NCBI RefSeq assembly: GCF_025961315.1
Contig: NZ_JAOQNK010000001.1
Coordinates: 1,364,001 to 1,428,000, forward strand
Direction of reading: 5' to 3'
Source of the DNA: Sphingobacterium kitahiroshimense
GTDB lineage: Bacteria > Bacteroidota > Bacteroidia > Sphingobacteriales > Sphingobacteriaceae
Length of the DNA stretch: 64,000 nucleotides
Position numbers and translations under genes: made by a program. Below the pieces are notes generated by a model. That model ran no database searches, was not told the origin of the DNA, and worked only from the letters and a program-made list of their open reading frames with translations. Numbering within the stretch: the first letter of the stretch is position 1; each line of letters begins with the position of its first letter. Positions 50,816 to 60,269 of this stretch are shown piece after piece.

Positions 50816-51802
50816 TTAAGTATGTTTTGACACAATATTAGTAATAATTTCTTGAGTATTGTTCTTATAATCGACAACAACTCGCGATTTACTATTTAGC
50901 CAAGCCTCTATAGATAGCATATTTTTTTGTTTTAAGCTCGAAATAACGGGTACACCCATCTCTTCCAGTGCCGCAGCATTCAAATGTTGCTCATACTGAT
51001 TTTTCATTGGAACCACCAACAATTTCTTTTGAAGGAACAATGCCTCCGCTGGGGTTTCAAATCCAGCCCCACATAGCACTCCCGAAGAACTTGCCATACT
51101 AGCAATAAATGCATCATTGTTAATAGGACGTATCGCCACATTCTTCATATCAAAAGCCCGCGAATTATGCTTACTGAAAACCTGCCAACTGATATCTGGA
51201 AATTTCATTAAATGTTTCAACAGATGTGCATCATCATAGGCCGGTAAATAAACAGTATAGTGCCCCTTATCCTGAACATCCAGCTCGCGCACGGAATTAC
51301 GAATGACAGGAGTGTAAATGTTCTTATTATAGCTTTTAAAATGAAAACCGTAAGCATGCGCCGTGGGGGCATAATTCTTCATAATAAATTTACCCAGCAT
51401 ATCCGTCTCATCTGGTTTGGGACTGGAAGCATCTAACGCTGCGATCTGATGACTCAAACCAATACAGGGAAAATCCTTCATATGAGCAGACCAGGCAGAT
51501 ATGGGTTCAAAATCATTAATAACAAGATCATACTGATCTATAGGAAGTGATTTGATTTCTTGTGTAAATTTACGAACAGTAGAACTCATAAATGTCTTCC
51601 AGAGATCTACCCCTCCTGATTTCCCAAAAATAAAACTCAAACCATGCAGGCGATATTTCACTTCAAACGGTAAAACTAAATCCGCTTGGATTCCACTCAC
51701 CAAAACATCAACCTCTCCAAAATTACGTAAACAAGGCACAACATCCATCGCTCGACTGAGGTGGCCATTACCTGTACCCTGTACCGCATAAAGTATTTTC
51801 AT
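50816..51802 (-). CDS. MurG-like glycosyltransferase (GT-B fold)
   Basis: 328 aa. The N-terminus MKILYAVQGTGNGHLSRAM has the Gly-rich loop and GH of MurG/UGT-type GT-B enzymes. The C-terminal nucleotide-sugar loop is SSGVLCGAGFETPAEAL (near 240-256) with the following VPMKNQYEQHLNAAALEEMG. This family is widespread in Bacteroidetes as an uncharacterised glycosyltransferase; donor and acceptor are unknown. It is the first gene of a unit with FKBP and AKR downstream. Confidence 0.88.
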   Translation of the reverse strand: MKILYAVQGTGNGHLSRAMDVVPCLRNFGEVDVLVSGIQADLVLPFEVKYRLHGLSFIFGKSGGVDLWKTFMSSTVRKFTQEIKSLPIDQYDLVINDFEPISAWSAHMKDFPCIGLSHQIAALDASSPKPDETDMLGKFIMKNYAPTAHAYGFHFKSYNKNIYTPVIRNSVRELDVQDKGHYTVYLPAYDDAHLLKHLMKFPDISWQVFSKHNSRAFDMKNVAIRPINNDAFIASMASSSGVLCGAGFETPAEALFLQKKLLVVPMKNQYEQHLNAAALEEMGVPVISSLKQKNMLSIEAWLNSKSRVVVDYKNNTQEIITNIVSKHT

Positions 51803-51950
51803 AAACTTCGCGATTATTTATCGGCAAAATAAAAATTTTTCATGACAATAAAGTTAAATTTAGGTTACGTTTTTTGTTCTTAATAAAGAATACATTTAAA
51901 AATGCGAAGGATATTTTGTAACTTACTATTTATTAACAAATTGTTTCAAC

Positions 51951-52889
51951 ATGAAAGGATTATCAATTATAATCTCTTTATTTATTATATTTATAATATG
52001 TAGCTCATGGGGATTTTTTGCACATAAAAAAATTAATGAATATGCCGTTTATACCCTTCCTCCAACATTAGCTTCCTTTTATAAGAAAAATATTCTCTTA
52101 ATTAGTTCAAAAGCCGTAGACGCAGATAAAAGATGCTATATAGATAGCCTTGAATCGCCCCGCCATTATATCGATATTGATGATTATAACGAGCCCTCGA
52201 TTGACTCGATCCCCATTCACTGGACAAAAGCCAAAGAAAAATATCAGAAAAAACAGCTCTTGTTAAATGGAATTGTCCCTTGGCAAATATCATTTTCCTA
52301 CCATAAACTCGTCAAAGCATTTAAATTCAAAGATATTAGACAAATCATCCGTCATTCTGCAGACCTAGGGCACTATATTGGTGATGCTCATGTTCCTTTA
52401 CATACAACCAAAAATTATAACGGACAATTAACCAACCAAATTGGAATACATGCATTTTGGGAAAGTCGTTTACCCGAAATGTTTGTCAAAGAGTATTCAT
52501 TTATAAAAGGTCCAGCAAAATTTATTGAAGATCCATTGCATACCTCCTGGAATATCGTCAAACAAAGTAACTTGCTTGTTGACTCAGTACTTGCACTTGA
52601 AAAACAACTGGATAAATCTTTTTCAAAACATCAAAAATATTCCTTTATAGAGCGAAATAATCTACTGATCAGAACCTATTCCGATGAATATGCCAGGGCC
52701 TATCATACTGCCCTCAATGGCATGGTTGAAAAAAGAATGGCTAGTGCTATACAACAAGTGGGGTCATTCTGGTATTCTGCTTGGGTTGAGGCCGGACAAC
52801 CAGACCTCAAAAATCTACAAAAAGTAACGATAGATGACCAGCCCCTTGATATCAATAATAAAAAAAATATGGGCAGAGAAGAACTATAA
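51951..52889 (+). CDS. S1-P1 nuclease / zinc-dependent phospholipase C-like hydrolase
   Basis: 312 aa with a hydrophobic signal (about 1-21, ISLFIIFIICSS) cut just before Trp22, which would be the zinc-binding mature N-terminus in WGFFAHKKI. Further zinc ligands are in ESPRHYIDIDDY and in RHSADLGHYIGDAHVPLHTT, the family signature with three His and one Asp, then HAFWE. It is expected to be a secreted trinuclear-zinc phosphoesterase. Nuclease and lipase members cannot be told apart by eye. The C-terminal tail is polar. Confidence 0.88.
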   Translation: MKGLSIIISLFIIFIICSSWGFFAHKKINEYAVYTLPPTLASFYKKNILLISSKAVDADKRCYIDSLESPRHYIDIDDYNEPSIDSIPIHWTKAKEKYQKKQLLLNGIVPWQISFSYHKLVKAFKFKDIRQIIRHSADLGHYIGDAHVPLHTTKNYNGQLTNQIGIHAFWESRLPEMFVKEYSFIKGPAKFIEDPLHTSWNIVKQSNLLVDSVLALEKQLDKSFSKHQKYSFIERNNLLIRTYSDEYARAYHTALNGMVEKRMASAIQQVGSFWYSAWVEAGQPDLKNLQKVTIDDQPLDINNKKNMGREEL

Positions 52890-52981
52890 AACAACCGGAC
52901 TATATACTTATTAAAAACTGGCACCCTGCAATTAAACAATACATACCTACTTTTGTCCGGTAAATTTTAAGAAGAGCCATA

Positions 52982-54880
52982 ATGAGTAAGAATTTAACGC
53001 TATTAGCATTATCCTTAATTGGATATTCTTATGCTTTTAGTCAAGAAGTAACTAATAATAAGACGTTAACTTTAAAAGATACTACAAATTTAAATGAAGT
53101 TATCATTAATCAGAACCGTCTACAGATTCCATTCTCTAAGCAGACCAGAAACATTCAAATTATAACGCAAGAAGATATTAAACGTCTTCCCGCAAAGTCT
53201 GTTAATGAACTTTTAGCTTATATTAATGGTGTGGATATCCGCCAAAGAGGTCCTTTCGGTTCACAGGCAGACGTCACAATCGATGGCGGATCATTTGAAC
53301 AGACCTTGATCCTACTAAATGGAGCAAAAATATCAGATCCACAAACTGCCCATCACTCCCTTAATCTTCCCATTCCTACCGACGCTATTGAACGGATCGA
53401 GATCATTAAAGGACCAGCATCCCGTATTTATGGAATCAACAGCCTAACCGGGGCTATTAATATTGTCACAAAAACAGTCTCAGAAAATCTGATCAGTGCA
53501 CAGGCGTATACCGGCACTTCTTTTAAAAACAGTGAGGATACACAAAACGGAAAATATTACGGCAAGGGTTTTCAATTGGGATTTACCCATAAAATTGCAC
53601 AATTCAGTCAGCAGCTGTATTTAGGCCATGAAGATTCCAATGGTCAACGCTATAATACAGCTTCAAAAAACAATAAAATCTATTACCAAGGAGCGTATGC
53701 ACCCGACTCTCTAAATAATATATCGACCTCATTCGGGTATATTGACAATCAATTTGGAGCCAACGGATATTATGCTGCCCCCGGAGACAAAGAATCCTAC
53801 GAATTGGTGAAAACAGCTTTTGCAACTATACAGTCCAAACATAAACTATCCAATGCACTAACGATATCTCCTAGAATTTCGAACAGATACAACGAGGATG
53901 ATTACCGTTATTTCAGACATGACCTGAGCAAAGCAAGAAGCCAGCACTACAACAATGCCTTTATGGCCGAATTAAATGCCACATACGAACAAAATTATGG
54001 CTCATTCGGCCTTGGAGTTGAAAGCAGATTCGAAAATATCAACAGTTCAAACATCGGTAAGCACAGCCGCGAGAATTATGGTGCTTATGTCGAATTTAAA
54101 ACTGAAATGATCAAAAATTTATTTATTAATGTAGGTACCTACCTCAATTATAACAGTGACTACAACTGGCAGGTTTTCCCTGGAATAGATCTTGGATATG
54201 ATATCAATAATCATTGGAAATTGATTTTTAATGCAGGATCGAGCCAAAGGATACCCTCATTTACAGATCTTTACTTAAATCAGAGACCTGCAAACATTGG
54301 AAATTCTTCACTTCAAGCCGAAAGAGCAAAACAAGTTGAAGGAGCTATAAAATATACCAGTGGAAATGTTATTGCACAGGCAGGATATTTTTATAGAACA
54401 ATTAATGATTTTATTGATTGGACACGTAATCTGAACACTGAGCCTTGGCAGCCTCAAAACATGGACAATAATGAAGTCCAGGGATTTAACGTCAATTTCC
54501 GTATTAATATTAATCCTCAGAATTCCATTACAAAGTATTATGCTGTTATCGGATACAGCTATTTGAATCCCAGAATAAAAAATAATACTACAGAAAATAA
54601 TTTATCAAAGTACACTATTGAAAGCCTAAGAAATCAGGCAAACCTAAACTTTACTATAAGTCACAGGGATTGGAGTTTTACCACTGCCAATCGTTTTAAC
54701 GAACGTTTATCTTACAAATCGTACTTTATTTCAGACGTACGTTTAGCACGTCAAATCGACAAGTTAAATCTTTATGTTGACGCGCAAAATCTATTTAATG
54801 TCAAATATATAGAAGCCGGAGCTGTACCCATGCCAGGTACCTGGTATTCCTTAGGTGCCAAATATACAATTGCTTATTAA
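52982..54880 (+). CDS. TonB-dependent outer membrane receptor
   Basis: 632 aa. A signal peptide ends YAFSQ (about 1-20). The plug domain spans about 45-150, with the usual segments QIITQEDIKRLPAKSVNELL and IERIEIIKGPASRIYG, and a 22-strand barrel runs to the C-terminal aromatic end (YTIAY). It is of the shorter BtuB/FepA-like class, not SusC. The ligand is probably a siderophore, cobalamin or metal; no binding-protein or ABC genes are adjacent. It starts 92 nt after the S1-P1-like gene. Confidence 0.92.
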   Translation: MSKNLTLLALSLIGYSYAFSQEVTNNKTLTLKDTTNLNEVIINQNRLQIPFSKQTRNIQIITQEDIKRLPAKSVNELLAYINGVDIRQRGPFGSQADVTIDGGSFEQTLILLNGAKISDPQTAHHSLNLPIPTDAIERIEIIKGPASRIYGINSLTGAINIVTKTVSENLISAQAYTGTSFKNSEDTQNGKYYGKGFQLGFTHKIAQFSQQLYLGHEDSNGQRYNTASKNNKIYYQGAYAPDSLNNISTSFGYIDNQFGANGYYAAPGDKESYELVKTAFATIQSKHKLSNALTISPRISNRYNEDDYRYFRHDLSKARSQHYNNAFMAELNATYEQNYGSFGLGVESRFENINSSNIGKHSRENYGAYVEFKTEMIKNLFINVGTYLNYNSDYNWQVFPGIDLGYDINNHWKLIFNAGSSQRIPSFTDLYLNQRPANIGNSSLQAERAKQVEGAIKYTSGNVIAQAGYFYRTINDFIDWTRNLNTEPWQPQNMDNNEVQGFNVNFRININPQNSITKYYAVIGYSYLNPRIKNNTTENNLSKYTIESLRNQANLNFTISHRDWSFTTANRFNERLSYKSYFISDVRLARQIDKLNLYVDAQNLFNVKYIEAGAVPMPGTWYSLGAKYTIAY

Positions 54881-54882
54881 AC

Positions 54883-54916
54883 AAAATAGGTCAGCCTAAC
54901 TAGACTGACCTATTTT
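54883..54916. terminator. Bidirectional terminator
   Basis: AAAATAGGTCAG (54883-54894) and CTGACCTATTTT (54905-54916) form a perfect 12-bp stem between the convergent receptor and ThuA genes. Confidence 0.9.
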
Positions 54917-55638
54917 TATTTCTTTTTCAGGACATATCGGAGACCTCCCAGAACATGGGTCTGAAATTTTTCCTCATCAAAAGCCTCTAAGGTGTGACCT
55001 AATCCCGTATAGAATGATCTGCCTCCATCAAATTCCTGATACCACGCTATCGGATGAAATTTCCCCATCTTTCCCCCTTTGTAACTTGTTTCATCCAAAT
55101 CCATCAAAATATGAAGCCCCTCCTTTACCGACTTAAAATCATACCATTCATCGCGGTGAAACCATATCTTTGGTAAATGCTTTGTCGCAAGATGCTTCTG
55201 GTTTACAACCCGGATTTGAGCATCCTGAACGGCCGGATGTGAAGAAAAATACCCCCCCACAAGTTGTCCGTACCAAGGCCAGTTAAATTCCGTATCACTT
55301 GCAGCATGTATACCTAAAAAACCTTTACCTGATTGAATAAAACGGACAAAAGCAGCTTTTTGACTTTCATTAAAAATATCACCCGTTGTACTCAGAAAAA
55401 CTAAAGCATCATATCGCGAAAGAATAGAATCCGTAAACAATTGACTGTCCTCAGAATGATCTACTAGCATATTTTTTGAAGATATCAATTGCTTTAAAAC
55501 AGCAACCCCATGCTCTATACTTTCATGTCTAAATCCAGTAGTTTTTGAAAAAATCAAAATTCTTTCCTGCGCACTCAATTGGGTAACAAAGAAAATAGTG
55601 AAGAGAAATGATACTCTTTTAATTATGCTGCACATCAT
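54916..55638 (-). CDS. ThuA-like domain protein, exported
   Basis: 240 aa with a signal peptide (about 1-23, ending LSAQE). The rest is a single ThuA (trehalose-utilisation, glutamine-amidotransferase-like) domain. Family motifs are FSKTTGFRHESI, VFLSTTGDIFNESQ, GKGFLGIHAASDTE and RSFYTGLGHTLEAF. In Bacteroidetes these are common in secreted sugar-related multi-domain proteins, and the domain's activity is unproven. It starts 11 nt after aroB in the same direction. Confidence 0.92.
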   Translation of the reverse strand: MMCSIIKRVSFLFTIFFVTQLSAQERILIFSKTTGFRHESIEHGVAVLKQLISSKNMLVDHSEDSQLFTDSILSRYDALVFLSTTGDIFNESQKAAFVRFIQSGKGFLGIHAASDTEFNWPWYGQLVGGYFSSHPAVQDAQIRVVNQKHLATKHLPKIWFHRDEWYDFKSVKEGLHILMDLDETSYKGGKMGKFHPIAWYQEFDGGRSFYTGLGHTLEAFDEEKFQTHVLGGLRYVLKKK

Positions 55639-55648
55639 GTTGTCAGGT

Positions 55649-56713
55649 TTATGCGATTAAATTACGATAAAAATCTAAACTTTCTATAATTAAGTCTTCC
55701 GTAACAAAAATATCATAATCACAAGAACCAATTTTATTCAATAAAGCGAAACCAATCTGATTAGAATGATTTTTCTTATCATTATTCATTAAACTCAACA
55801 ATTCATGATCAATAGAATCATCAAATTGATAATCAGCAAAATTCTTTCTAAACGTTGTTATTAAATCCTCTAATTCTTCTAATGAAAGACCATTCAATTT
55901 ATGTGACAGATAGCCTTCGCAAATCATACCGACAGCAATAGCCTCGCCATGTAGCAACGAATGTTCATCATGAAGTAAAGAATAACCTTCTATTGCATGA
56001 CCAATAGTATGCCCAAAATTTAAGATTTTCCGTAAACCCTTTTCTGTTGGATCCTGGGTTATGACCGTGTTTTTAACCCCAACGGAATGTCTCACATGCT
56101 CGGTCGTTATATCCGAAACATCCAAATTTTTAACCTTATTATAGTACGCCCCATCAAAAATTAATCCGTGCTTGATAACCTCCGCAAAACCAGAAACCAA
56201 CTGTCTTCTTTCCAATGTTTTCAAAAACACACTAGCGATAAAGACAGCCTGCGGCTGCGTAAAAGTCCCGATTATATTTTTATAATTATCTAAATCTATT
56301 CCCGTCTTACCACCTACCGATGCATCCACTTGAGACAATAATGTTGTCGGAATCTGAATAAAGTCAATACCACGTTTAAAAGTAGAAGCCGCAAATCCCC
56401 CCATATCCGTGACCACACCACCACCTAAGTTAATCAACAGACTATGTCTGTCAGCCCCAAAGTCAAGCATTGTTTTCCATACACCGATACAGAAATCAAT
56501 ATTCTTATTTTCTTCACCAGGATCAACCTCAATCACATCGTAGTTTCCCAATTCAGCTAAAATTGGCTGTACAACAGGCATACAGTTATCATTGGTATTG
56601 CGATCAACTAAGACAAAAATCTTTGAGTAATTTCGTTCCTGTATAAAGGTTTTTAGAGACTGTAATGAGTCATCAAAGACTACTTGATAGCCTAAACTTT
56701 CTATAAATTGCAT
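55649..56713 (-). CDS. aroB: 3-dehydroquinate synthase
   Basis: 354 aa, matching AroB. It converts DAHP to 3-dehydroquinate, the second shikimate-pathway step, using NAD and zinc. The NAD loop is LGGGVVTDMGGFAASTFKRG, and DASVGGKTGID holds the active-site lysine. Zinc ligands are Glu in GFAEVIKHGL and His in NFGHTIGHAIE and HGEAIAVGM. It lies between an S4 protein gene upstream and a ThuA gene downstream on the same strand. Confidence 0.97.
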   Translation of the reverse strand: MQFIESLGYQVVFDDSLQSLKTFIQERNYSKIFVLVDRNTNDNCMPVVQPILAELGNYDVIEVDPGEENKNIDFCIGVWKTMLDFGADRHSLLINLGGGVVTDMGGFAASTFKRGIDFIQIPTTLLSQVDASVGGKTGIDLDNYKNIIGTFTQPQAVFIASVFLKTLERRQLVSGFAEVIKHGLIFDGAYYNKVKNLDVSDITTEHVRHSVGVKNTVITQDPTEKGLRKILNFGHTIGHAIEGYSLLHDEHSLLHGEAIAVGMICEGYLSHKLNGLSLEELEDLITTFRKNFADYQFDDSIDHELLSLMNNDKKNHSNQIGFALLNKIGSCDYDIFVTEDLIIESLDFYRNLIA

Positions 56714-56761
56714 TTCTAATGGATTCAGTTTACGTTTTTTATAAACAAATTTTGTTATATC

Positions 56762-56968
56762 TTATACCAATTTTACTTGTTGACCCTCAAACTCGACGAT
56801 ATCATCGGGTCTAACTTTCATTCTTTTCCTATACTCTACCTGACCATTAACGGTCACCATCCCCTCAGTAACAACTAGCTGAGCCATAGCACCATGCTCT
56901 ACCCAATTTAAAGCTTTAAGTAACTGAATTAACGGAATATATTCTCCTTCGATTTTGAATGTTTGCAT
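56762..56968 (-). CDS. Small S4-domain RNA-binding protein (YbcJ-like)
   Basis: 68 aa, a single S4 RNA-binding domain. The consensus is clear: YIPLIQLLKALNWVEHGAMA, then VTEGMVTVNGQVEYRKRMKVRPDDIVEF. The stand-alone S4 proteins of the YbcJ/YaaA group bind structured RNA; their partner is unknown. It lies 48 nt upstream of aroB and divergent from proline dehydrogenase. Confidence 0.93.
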   Translation of the reverse strand: MQTFKIEGEYIPLIQLLKALNWVEHGAMAQLVVTEGMVTVNGQVEYRKRMKVRPDDIVEFEGQQVKLV

Positions 56969-57034
56969 AAAGCAAAAATAAGTTAATATTTCAGGAATCT
57001 CCTAATCAATAAGTGGTAATATTTTTGAATTTAG

Positions 57035-57042
57035 TACATTTG
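57035..57042 (+). promoter_or_regulatory. -7 promoter element of proline dehydrogenase
   Basis: TACATTTG is an exact TAnnTTTG match, 20 bp before the ATG at 57062. No TTTG at the standard -33 distance was found. Confidence 0.55.
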
Positions 57043-57061
57043 TGTGGATTAGATTAAAATA

Positions 57062-58255
57062 ATGACACAGATTGCTGAACCCAGAAAACTATCTTTTGAT
57101 AATACAGAAATTGCATTCAAAAGTAAAACCGATAAAGATTTAGATCGTGCTTATTTACTGTATAAAGTAATAGCAAGTAATTTCTTAGTAAAAGTCGGAC
57201 CTCCAATTACTAATTTTGCTCTAAATATCGGACTACCTATCCAAGGAATCATTAAGTCAACCATTTTCAAACAGTTTTGCGGTGGCGAAACAATTGAAGG
57301 TTGTACATCTGCAATCAATCACCTAGGAGAAAACAATGTCGGTACAATCCTGGATTATTCTGTAGAAGGAGAAGATACTGAGGCCGCATTTGATGCTACT
57401 TTTAAAGAAACATTACGCACAGTAGTTGCTGCAAAAACAAATAAATACATCCCTTTTTCAGTATTCAAACCTACAGGGCTTGGCCGTTTCGAATTATTTG
57501 AGAAAGTAAACGCAAACGAAACGTTAACAGAAGCAGAGCAAGCAGAGTACAACAGAATGTACGATCGATGTGATGAAATCTGTAAAGCCTGTTACGAAGC
57601 TAATGTTAAAGTATTAATTGATGCTGAACACTCTTGGATTCAAGATGCCATTGATGACATAGCCCGCGATATGATGGAAAAATACAATAAAGAACAACCT
57701 ATTGTATACAACACCTATCAATTGTACAGACATGATAAACTAGCCTCTTTAAAAGCTGATTTTGATTATGCAAAAACACAAAACTTCTTTTTAGGTGCAA
57801 AAATCGTACGTGGTGCCTATATGGAAATTGAAAGACAGAGAGCAGCTGAAAAAGGTTACCCATCTCCTATTCAACCTACAAAAGAAGCAACAGACAAAGA
57901 TTACGATGCCGCTATTCATTTCATACTGGATCATATCGATCGCTTTGGTGTTATGGCAGGCACACACAATGAAGCAAGTAGTCTTTTGTTAGCAAATGAG
58001 CTTGACAGACGTGGAATAGATCATAGAAGCGACCGTATATTTTTCGCACAATTGTTGGGTATGTCAGATAATTTAACATTTAATTTATCTGAATCAAACT
58101 ACAACGTTGCAAAATATATGCCTTACGGACCGATAAAAGCTGTTATGCCTTATTTATTCCGTAGAGCACAAGAAAACACATCAGTAGCTGGTCAAACAGG
58201 CCGAGAGCTGGGGTTAATCATTAAAGAGAAACAAAGAAGAAAAGCTAGTCGTTAA
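57062..58255 (+). CDS. Proline dehydrogenase (monofunctional PRODH)
   Basis: 397 aa, a (beta/alpha)8 FAD enzyme that oxidises proline to pyrroline-5-carboxylate and passes electrons to quinone. Family motifs include LIDAEHSWIQDAID, KIVRGAYMEIERQRA, GTHNEASS, FAQLLGMSDNLTF and YMPYGPIKAVMPYLFRRAQE. The P5C dehydrogenase domain of PutA is absent, so that step is encoded elsewhere. With hut and gltS it feeds the glutamate pool. The stop codon lies in its terminator loop. Confidence 0.95.
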   Translation: MTQIAEPRKLSFDNTEIAFKSKTDKDLDRAYLLYKVIASNFLVKVGPPITNFALNIGLPIQGIIKSTIFKQFCGGETIEGCTSAINHLGENNVGTILDYSVEGEDTEAAFDATFKETLRTVVAAKTNKYIPFSVFKPTGLGRFELFEKVNANETLTEAEQAEYNRMYDRCDEICKACYEANVKVLIDAEHSWIQDAIDDIARDMMEKYNKEQPIVYNTYQLYRHDKLASLKADFDYAKTQNFFLGAKIVRGAYMEIERQRAAEKGYPSPIQPTKEATDKDYDAAIHFILDHIDRFGVMAGTHNEASSLLLANELDRRGIDHRSDRIFFAQLLGMSDNLTFNLSESNYNVAKYMPYGPIKAVMPYLFRRAQENTSVAGQTGRELGLIIKEKQRRKASR

Positions 58256-58265
58256 GACTAGCTTT
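58241..58265 (+). terminator. Intrinsic terminator over the PRODH stop codon
   Basis: AAAGCTAGTC and GACTAGCTTT form a 10-bp stem with loop GTTAA and a T tract. The stop TAA is in the loop. Confidence 0.9.
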
Positions 58266-58296
58266 TTTTATAAATTTGTACCTTCAATAATCAGAT

Positions 58297-58908
58297 ATGT
58301 CACCCGAATCAATAGAGAAATTCAACAAACTCAATAAAATAGCAGAACCATACGACGCCTTACTTTTTGATGTCGACGGAACCTTAGCTGACAATATAAG
58401 TGCGCATAAAGCAGCCTACGTAGCTACAGCAGCAGAATACAATGTCCTGTTGGATGATAGTCTAATCGACGAAACCGCAGGATGGCCAACCATAGCTGTT
58501 GCAAAAGAAATCTGTATCCGCTATAACACCACTTTTGATGTTCATGAATTTTCAAAAAGAAAATCAGCCATCTTTATAGAACAGTTCATCCAGCAGACAC
58601 AACCTATTGATTATGTTGTCGAACATCTAAAATACCAGATTGGAAAGAAACGTATTGCGGCTGTTTCTGGAGGAACCAGATCAACATTAAACATCACACT
58701 AACCGTCCTTGGAGTACTTGATAAATTGGAAACCTTGGTGTGTGCCGGTGATACTCCTAATGGAAAACCATCGCCTGAGCCATTTTTATTAGCGGCCGAA
58801 AAGCTTCAGGTTGCCCCTGCTAAGTGTTTAGTTTACGAGGACGGAATCCCAGGAGTACAAGGAGCTTTGGCTGCTGGAATGGGTGCTGTTCGTATTGATC
58901 TGCTTTAA
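58297..58908 (+). CDS. HAD superfamily phosphatase (beta-phosphoglucomutase-like)
   Basis: 203 aa, HAD subfamily IA. Motif I is LLFDVDGTLADN (nucleophile Asp near 25, acid Asp two later), motif II is AAVSGGTRST, motif III Lys is in GDTPNGKPSPEPF, and motif IV is YEDGIPGVQ. The helical cap fits sugar-phosphate phosphatases or phosphoglucomutases. The substrate is uncertain. Its stop overlaps the end of the convergent barrel-protein gene by 4 nt. Confidence 0.92.
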   Translation: MSPESIEKFNKLNKIAEPYDALLFDVDGTLADNISAHKAAYVATAAEYNVLLDDSLIDETAGWPTIAVAKEICIRYNTTFDVHEFSKRKSAIFIEQFIQQTQPIDYVVEHLKYQIGKKRIAAVSGGTRSTLNITLTVLGVLDKLETLVCAGDTPNGKPSPEPFLLAAEKLQVAPAKCLVYEDGIPGVQGALAAGMGAVRIDLL

Positions 58909-60251
58909 AAACTCGTTACAACCTTTAAACCTCCATTGGTATAATTAAAGTCAGTAGATTTAAGACCCCCAACAGGAAGTTTGACAAATGGCTCTACGGC
59001 TATGGACAACTTCTTACCTACTGTCATCTTTTTTCCAATGGAGAGATTAACAAATCCATTAAAATCATTCGTATTTACAGCACTTCCTTTAAATGTTTGT
59101 TTAACGTTTTCAGGAGAAGATACCGCCTGACCATTATTAGCCGAAGTATTCTCATTGATGCCATTTACAAAATAATTTTCTTGTGTCTGATCCAAAACCC
59201 CCACGTAGGACACCCCAACGGAAGTGTAGAATGATTTACTTACATGATAACGCACATCTACCGGAATATCAATCGTTAAAAGTTTATTATTAACAGCACT
59301 TAATTCTTTATCGACAGTTTGTCTAGCCAAAAGTAAAGATTCATTATTTTTCATGACAGGACTATTAGAAACAGCATCATTAAACGCCATGCCAGCTGAC
59401 TGCACTGCTCCTAAGTTATTTTGTCGATCTACTCCGGCCCCATACTGCTGCATAGAAACGCCTGAACGTATACTGATCTTATCGGTAATTTGGTACGCTA
59501 AACTTAATCCCCCCCCCATACTCATCTTATCGACTGTTGAAGACGGAGCCACAAATGCGCCTACCTCCCACTTCTTTATGGCAGATGCAAAATCATGTTT
59601 ATCGGAATTCAAATTGAATATAGAACCCAGTTTTTCCAATTTCTGAGCAATAGAACTGTTTCCTTCTCTCTCTTTTCTAACGGTATTAGTATTTTGCGCT
59701 AGATTATTATTTTTAACTTCTTGCTTCTTAACCTCAACAAGTTCGTTACCACTTTTAGAAGTCATATCAACTGGTTCTTGTTTTACATCATTATCTGTGA
59801 AAATTTGCGTAGTCGCTTCCAAAAGATGATCGATAGAAGCAATAGCATGTTCAATTTTGTCTTTGACTATGCTACGTTGATCAGAAGAAGCATCAATAAG
59901 CTGTTTCGGTGAATGATCTAATTTCAAAATAGGGGTATCATCCTTATTTGTTTCAACAGTATTTGTTTCAACAGTTAATTTATCTGTATCCAATTTTGTC
60001 TCTACCGGTAAGTTTGCAACAATTGCCCCATGATTGACAGCGGATTGATTTAAATACAAAAATGAAGCACTAGCAAAGAGCAGCACAGCAGCAGCTGCAC
60101 TCCAATACTTCCAGTTCGTTTGCTTCTTAGAAACAAGAGATACATCATGTGACGCAAATTTTTCCCATGCACCTTCCGAATAAGGAAGCTCATGAGCTTT
60201 CATTTTGTCGACGATATGGTCTATTAATTCCTTATTTTTTTCTTTTGCCAT
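58905..60251 (-). CDS. Membrane-anchored protein with C-terminal outer-membrane beta-barrel-like domain
   Basis: 448 aa. Residues 1-48 are cytoplasmic-like, with an anti-sigma-type PYSEGAWEKFA motif. A single membrane helix lies at about 49-67 (WSAAAAVLLFASASFLYL). A long polar Lys/Asn/Thr-rich linker (about 70-225) follows. The rest (about 230-448) has the alternating strands of small OmpW/PorT-like barrels (VGAFVAPSSTV, MSMGGGLSLAYQITDKISIR, LSIAVEPFVKLPVGGL). It lies 18 nt after an ECF sigma factor gene, so it probably senses the envelope and holds the sigma factor. The barrel assignment is by pattern only. Confidence 0.75.
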   Translation of the reverse strand: MAKEKNKELIDHIVDKMKAHELPYSEGAWEKFASHDVSLVSKKQTNWKYWSAAAAVLLFASASFLYLNQSAVNHGAIVANLPVETKLDTDKLTVETNTVETNKDDTPILKLDHSPKQLIDASSDQRSIVKDKIEHAIASIDHLLEATTQIFTDNDVKQEPVDMTSKSGNELVEVKKQEVKNNNLAQNTNTVRKEREGNSSIAQKLEKLGSIFNLNSDKHDFASAIKKWEVGAFVAPSSTVDKMSMGGGLSLAYQITDKISIRSGVSMQQYGAGVDRQNNLGAVQSAGMAFNDAVSNSPVMKNNESLLLARQTVDKELSAVNNKLLTIDIPVDVRYHVSKSFYTSVGVSYVGVLDQTQENYFVNGINENTSANNGQAVSSPENVKQTFKGSAVNTNDFNGFVNLSIGKKMTVGKKLSIAVEPFVKLPVGGLKSTDFNYTNGGLKVVTSF

Positions 60252-60269
60252 TTTACACGCTACTTCTTG